Of a DNA stretch of 64,000 bases, positions 60,539 to 64,000 are shown in pieces (position 1 is the first letter of the stretch; the number at the start of each line of letters is the position of its first letter). The stretch covers positions 80,265 through 144,264 of the forward strand of contig OMWP01000001.1 of NCBI GenBank assembly GCA_900314795.1, written 5' to 3'. Both the position numbers and the translations under genes were made by a program. The stretch is from an uncultured Eubacteriales bacterium (lineage in GTDB: Bacteria; Bacillota; Clostridia; Oscillospirales; Acutalibacteraceae). The notes beneath the pieces are model-generated. The model was not told the DNA's origin and searched no databases. It worked only from the letters and a program-made list of their open reading frames with translations.

Positions 60539-60767
60539 GAATAAAAGCACCGATTCCCGTTGCCAAAACACCTCAATTTTCGGCGGATTCGTCACAAAAA
60601 TTTGTGGCGTGTCACCATTTTAGCGCCGTATTCGAATGATAATGCGGATCGATACGGATGAAAAAGCCGATCGGTTGTGTAAAACGGGAGACAGGACAAT
60701 CAGGAATACAGCGCGCGGCTCGACATCATTATTTATCAATAACAGTACAAAACATGCTGTTTTTGTA

Positions 60768-60796
60768 TTGCCTGAAAAAACCGAATGTGATATAAT
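60768..60796 (+). promoter_or_regulatory. Promoter of the ABC exporter operon
   Basis: TTGCCT (60768-60773), 17 bp, TATAAT (60791-60796), 50 bp before ATG 60847. Confidence 0.75.
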
Positions 60797-60846
60797 ATTT
60801 GAATATCGATTTATCGAGTTATAATCGAGTTAAGGAAGGTATGCTT

Positions 60847-62607
60847 ATGAAATCTATCATGCGACATTTCACGGCGCGTGACTGGGGCGCTACCGCCGGC
60901 GCGGTGGTGCTGATCGCGCTTTCCGTATGGCTGGAGCTATTGATGCCCGACTACATGAAGGACATCACCGAGCTGTTGATCACGCCCGGCTCCACCGTTC
61001 CCGACATCCTGTGGGCAGGCGGCAAAATGCTGCTGTGCGCCTTGGCGAGTCTGGTGGTCAGCGTGCTGGTCACGGTGATATCGGGCTATCTTGCCGCGAA
61101 CTACTCGTTCAACGTGCGCGCCAAGCTCTATGACGCGGTCGAGGGCTTCTCCATGGCGGAGATCAACCGCTTCTCCACCGCCTCGCTGATCACCCGCTCC
61201 ACCAATGACATCACGCAGGTGCAGACCATCATCGTATTCGGTCTGTTCGTCATCGTGCGCGCGCCGCTCATGGCGGTACTGGCGATCTCGAAGATCGCCG
61301 ACCACAGCTCCGAGTGGACGATCTCGGCAGGCGTTGCCGTGGTGCTGGTCATCATCATTCTGGCGATCTGCTTCATTTTCGCGCATCCGCTGTTCCGGCG
61401 CATCCAGACCCTGACCGATAACATCAACCGCATCACCCGTGAGAACCTGACGGGTCTGCGCGTGGTACGCGCCTACAACGCCGAGGATTACCAGAAGAAC
61501 AAGTTTGAACAGGCGAACAAGGATCTGACGAACAACAACATGAAGGCGCACCGCATCATGTCGATCATGATGCCGTCGATGATGCTGATCATGAACGGGA
61601 TGAGCCTGGTCGTCTACTGGATCGGCGCCTATCTGATCGACGGCGCGCCGCTGATGGAAAAGGGTCAGCTCTTCCTCGACATGACCGTATTCTCGCAGTA
61701 CGCGCTGATGGTCATCATGGCGTTCATGATGCTGAATATGATCTTCATCATGGGACCGCGCTCCCTCGTCGCCGCCAAGCGTATCAACGAGGTCATCGAC
61801 ACCGAAAGCTCCGTCACCGACGGCAAGGGTGTGGATCACACCGAAAAAGTCGGCGAGATCGAATTCAAGAACGTCTGCTTCCGCTATCCCGACGCGGCGG
61901 ATGATGTGTTGAAAAACATCAGCTTCACCGCCAAGAAGGGCGAGACCGTCGCGATCATCGGCTCGACCGGCTGCGGCAAATCCACGATGATCAACCTGAT
62001 CCCGCGCTTTTATGACGCGACCGAGGGCGAGGTGCTGGTGGACGGCGTGAACGTCAAAGAATACACGCTCGAACAGCTCCACAACAAGATCGGCTATGTG
62101 CCCCAGAGAGCGGTACTCTTAGCCGGTACGATCAACACCAATATCGCGATGGGCGACAACGGCACCGAGGGCTATACGCAGGAGGACGTCATGCGTGCCG
62201 CCGAGATCGCGCAAGCAAAGGACTATATCGAAAACTACTCCGACGGCTACGAGCACCCTGTCGCACAGGGCGGCTCCAACCTCTCCGGCGGACAGAAGCA
62301 ACGCGTCTGTATCGCGCGCGCCGTCTGCCGCAAGCCCGAGATCCTGATCTTTGACGACAGCTTCTCGGCGCTCGACTACAAAACCGACCGTGAACTGCGC
62401 GAGTCTCTGAAGAAGGAGACCGCGGGCACGACCAACATCATTGTCGCTCAGCGGATCGGCACCATCAAGGACGCCGACAAGATCATCGTCCTCGACGAGG
62501 GCAAGATCGCCGCGATCGGCAAGCATAAAGAGCTGCTCAAGACCTGTCAGATCTATCACGAGATCGGACTGTCACAGCTCGGAGAGGAGGAGCTGAACAA
62601 TGTCTGA
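60847..62607 (+). CDS. ABC exporter half-transporter (type IV), subunit 1
   Basis: 586 residues from ATG 60847 (GGAAGG 7 bp upstream; ATG 60841 is too close to it). Six-helix membrane domain (about 1-320), then ATPase: Walker A GSTGCGKST, signature NLSGGQKQR, Walker B ILIFDDSFSALD, where the usual catalytic Glu after Walker B is Asp. The H-loop His is replaced: VAQRIGTI instead of SHR. These changes mark the degenerate partner of a heterodimeric multidrug exporter, like BmrC or LmrC. Overlaps the next gene by 8 bp. Confidence 0.92.
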   Translation: MKSIMRHFTARDWGATAGAVVLIALSVWLELLMPDYMKDITELLITPGSTVPDILWAGGKMLLCALASLVVSVLVTVISGYLAANYSFNVRAKLYDAVEGFSMAEINRFSTASLITRSTNDITQVQTIIVFGLFVIVRAPLMAVLAISKIADHSSEWTISAGVAVVLVIIILAICFIFAHPLFRRIQTLTDNINRITRENLTGLRVVRAYNAEDYQKNKFEQANKDLTNNNMKAHRIMSIMMPSMMLIMNGMSLVVYWIGAYLIDGAPLMEKGQLFLDMTVFSQYALMVIMAFMMLNMIFIMGPRSLVAAKRINEVIDTESSVTDGKGVDHTEKVGEIEFKNVCFRYPDAADDVLKNISFTAKKGETVAIIGSTGCGKSTMINLIPRFYDATEGEVLVDGVNVKEYTLEQLHNKIGYVPQRAVLLAGTINTNIAMGDNGTEGYTQEDVMRAAEIAQAKDYIENYSDGYEHPVAQGGSNLSGGQKQRVCIARAVCRKPEILIFDDSFSALDYKTDRELRESLKKETAGTTNIIVAQRIGTIKDADKIIVLDEGKIAAIGKHKELLKTCQIYHEIGLSQLGEEELNNV

Positions 62608-64000
62608 GAACAAGACTCCCTCCACCGAGAAGGTATATATCAAAAAGCAGCGCGAGGCGCTGATCGGTATCGACAGCAAGCGTCCGCAGGCGAGAAAGGG
62701 CATGGGCGGTCCCAGAGGCGTCGTCACTGAGAAGTCGGATAACTTCGGCGCATCCTGGAAGAAGCTGCTTGACTACGCCAAGCCCCAGATGCCCGCGATC
62801 ATCGTCGCGATGACCTGCGCCGTCATCGGCACGATCATCTCGCTGATCGGCCCCAAGCAGATCCAGAAGATCACCGACCTGATCACACAGGGCATCACCG
62901 GCACCATCGACCTCGACGCGGTGACCTCCACCTGCGTCTTCCTGATGATCCTGTACGGTATCAGCTGGCTGATGAACTTCGTCCAGCACTTTATTATGGC
63001 GACCGTCGCGCCGACTGTGAGCAGTCGCATGCGCACGGACATCACCAACAAGACCAACCGTCTGCCGCTGAGATACTTCGACTCCACCCCGTTCGGCGAT
63101 ATCCTCAGCCGTATCACCAACGATATCGACACCATCGAGCGCACGCTGAACCTCAGTATCGCGCAGTTCATCACCTCGATCGCGCTGTTCTTCGGCTCGG
63201 CGCTGATGATGTTCCTCACCAACTGGATCATGGCGCTGACCGCGATCTTCGCGTCCTTCCTCGGCTTCTTTATGATGTCCGCCATCATGAAGAAGTCCCA
63301 GCTCCACTTCAACCGCCAACAGCGCCACCTCGGCGCGATCAACGGCCATGTTGAAGAGATCTACGCGGGTCACAACATCGTCAAGGCGTATAACTATGAG
63401 AAGGACAGCAAGGAGGAATTCAGCCGCATCAACCGCCATCTGCGCGACAGCGTGTTCAAGTCCACCGCGCTCTCGGGCGTGATGCAGCCGCTGATGACCT
63501 TCATCGGCAACCTCGGCTTTGTCGCGGTATTCGTCGTGGGCACTCTGCTCGCGAGGAACGAGGTCATCACCTTCGGCGTCATCATCGAATTCACCATCTA
63601 TGTGCGCCTGTTCACCCAGCCGCTCCAGCAGCTGGCGCAGAGCTTCTCGAACATGCAGAGCACCGCCGCGGCGGCTGACCGCGTGTTCGAATACCTCGGC
63701 GAGGAGGAGCTCTCCGATGAGAGCGGCAAGACCCGCCGTCTGGACAGCGTCAAGGGCAATGTGCGCTTTGAGCATGTGCGCTTCGGCTACAATCCCGACA
63801 AGATCATCATCAACGACTTTTCCGTGGACATCAAGGCGGGGCAGAAGGTGGCGATCGTCGGCCCGACCGGCGCGGGCAAAACTACCATCGTCAACCTGCT
63901 GATGCGCTTCTATGAGCTCAACTCCGGACGTATCTACATCGACGATGTGCCCATCGACGAGCTCACGAGAGAGAACGTGCACGAGCTGTTCTGCATGGTA
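62600..64000 (+). CDS. ABC exporter half-transporter (type IV), subunit 2, cut by window end
   Basis: 467 codons visible from ATG 62600 (GGAGGAG upstream), running off the window. An N-terminal cytosolic extension of about 55 basic residues, then six membrane helices (about 60-345) and the beginning of the ATPase with Walker A GPTGAGKTT (about 427-435). Signature and Walker B lie beyond the end. Pairs with subunit 1; the substrate is unknown, with drugs or lipids being usual. Confidence 0.92.
   Translation, partial: MSENKTPSTEKVYIKKQREALIGIDSKRPQARKGMGGPRGVVTEKSDNFGASWKKLLDYAKPQMPAIIVAMTCAVIGTIISLIGPKQIQKITDLITQGITGTIDLDAVTSTCVFLMILYGISWLMNFVQHFIMATVAPTVSSRMRTDITNKTNRLPLRYFDSTPFGDILSRITNDIDTIERTLNLSIAQFITSIALFFGSALMMFLTNWIMALTAIFASFLGFFMMSAIMKKSQLHFNRQQRHLGAINGHVEEIYAGHNIVKAYNYEKDSKEEFSRINRHLRDSVFKSTALSGVMQPLMTFIGNLGFVAVFVVGTLLARNEVITFGVIIEFTIYVRLFTQPLQQLAQSFSNMQSTAAAADRVFEYLGEEELSDESGKTRRLDSVKGNVRFEHVRFGYNPDKIIINDFSVDIKAGQKVAIVGPTGAGKTTIVNLLMRFYELNSGRIYIDDVPIDELTRENVHELFCMV

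Larger units (their letters stand above)
60366..60846. other. Divergent intergenic region
   Basis: About 480 bp between the pyrophosphatase and the ABC exporter genes. No gene; two outward promoters are described separately. Nothing else recognised. Confidence 0.6.

Noticed and set aside
60937..62082. Minus-strand frame of 381 residues
   Set aside because: Antisense shadow of the first ABC exporter gene; composition dominated by His, Asp and Arg, with no family resemblance.
62537..63982. Long open frame on the minus strand (481 residues)
   Set aside because: It is antisense to the second ABC exporter gene, whose frame from 62600 has clear membrane helices and a Walker A motif; the minus frame has an Asp/His/Arg-biased composition typical of a shadow.
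1..64000. tRNA or rRNA genes
   Set aside because: No cloverleaf or rRNA sequence was recognised on either strand; this was by eye, and a tRNA search program would settle it.

Overview
The window looks like a chromosomal contig from a gut Clostridia of the Ruminococcaceae/Oscillospiraceae type, most like Ruminococcus. The reasons are: host genes of roughly 55% G+C (estimated by eye); A/G-rich ribosome sites with frequent TTG starts; a secreted starch-binding protein with a CBM26-like module, a CBM74-like module and a C-terminal type I dockerin (amylosome-like, as in R. bromii); and a K+-dependent type membrane pyrophosphatase. The species cannot be named from the sequence alone.

Layout. 0-11 kb: an HtrA-type protease (5' truncated), a condensation-fold acyltransferase, an esterase lipoprotein with a flavinylation-type cytochrome under a double-operator promoter, small membrane proteins and a UbiB-like kinase. 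11-17.5 kb: the dockerin/starch-binding protein; an Rrf2 regulator, BspA-like LRR protein and SirTM-class sirtuin in one operon; then GNAT, YczE, phosphoesterase and BMP genes. 19.5-37.7 kb: a raffinose/alpha-galactoside locus. It has a CUT1 importer with a divergent MsmK-type ATPase, an AraC regulator, GH36 alpha-galactosidase, GalK, GalT, fructokinase, amylosucrase-like GH13 and GH2. Imported galactosides would be cut to galactose (GalK/GalT) and sucrose; the sucrose would become alpha-glucan plus fructose, and the fructose would be phosphorylated. GalM lies nearby at 38.7 kb.

40.5-55.1 kb: a 14.6 kb integrative and mobilizable element sits inside a zinc-macrodomain (ADP-ribosylhydrolase) gene and splits it into a C-terminal half (40081-40503) and an N-terminal half (55140-55499). 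The element has a large serine recombinase, VapE-like replication protein, iteron-like repeats, MobQ-type relaxase, an oriT matching the pIP501 nick region, an XRE regulator, an Eco47II-like restriction-modification pair, an OLD-family nuclease, an unknown protein and an HNH protein. It also has a complete second macrodomain gene coupled to a protein of tandem HTH repeats. Joining the ends gives a 50 bp attP with 9 bp inverted arms centred on AA, in frame with the interrupted gene. The recombinase has no stop codon of its own. In the excised circle its frame would continue into the HTH-repeat protein.

55.6-64 kb: a transmembrane Ser/Thr kinase with an N-terminal zinc ribbon, the membrane pyrophosphatase, and a two-gene heterodimeric ABC exporter whose second gene runs off the window end. 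Five copies of a MITE-like repeat with a covarying internal hairpin are scattered through the host part. One of them supplies the stop codon of the sirtuin gene.
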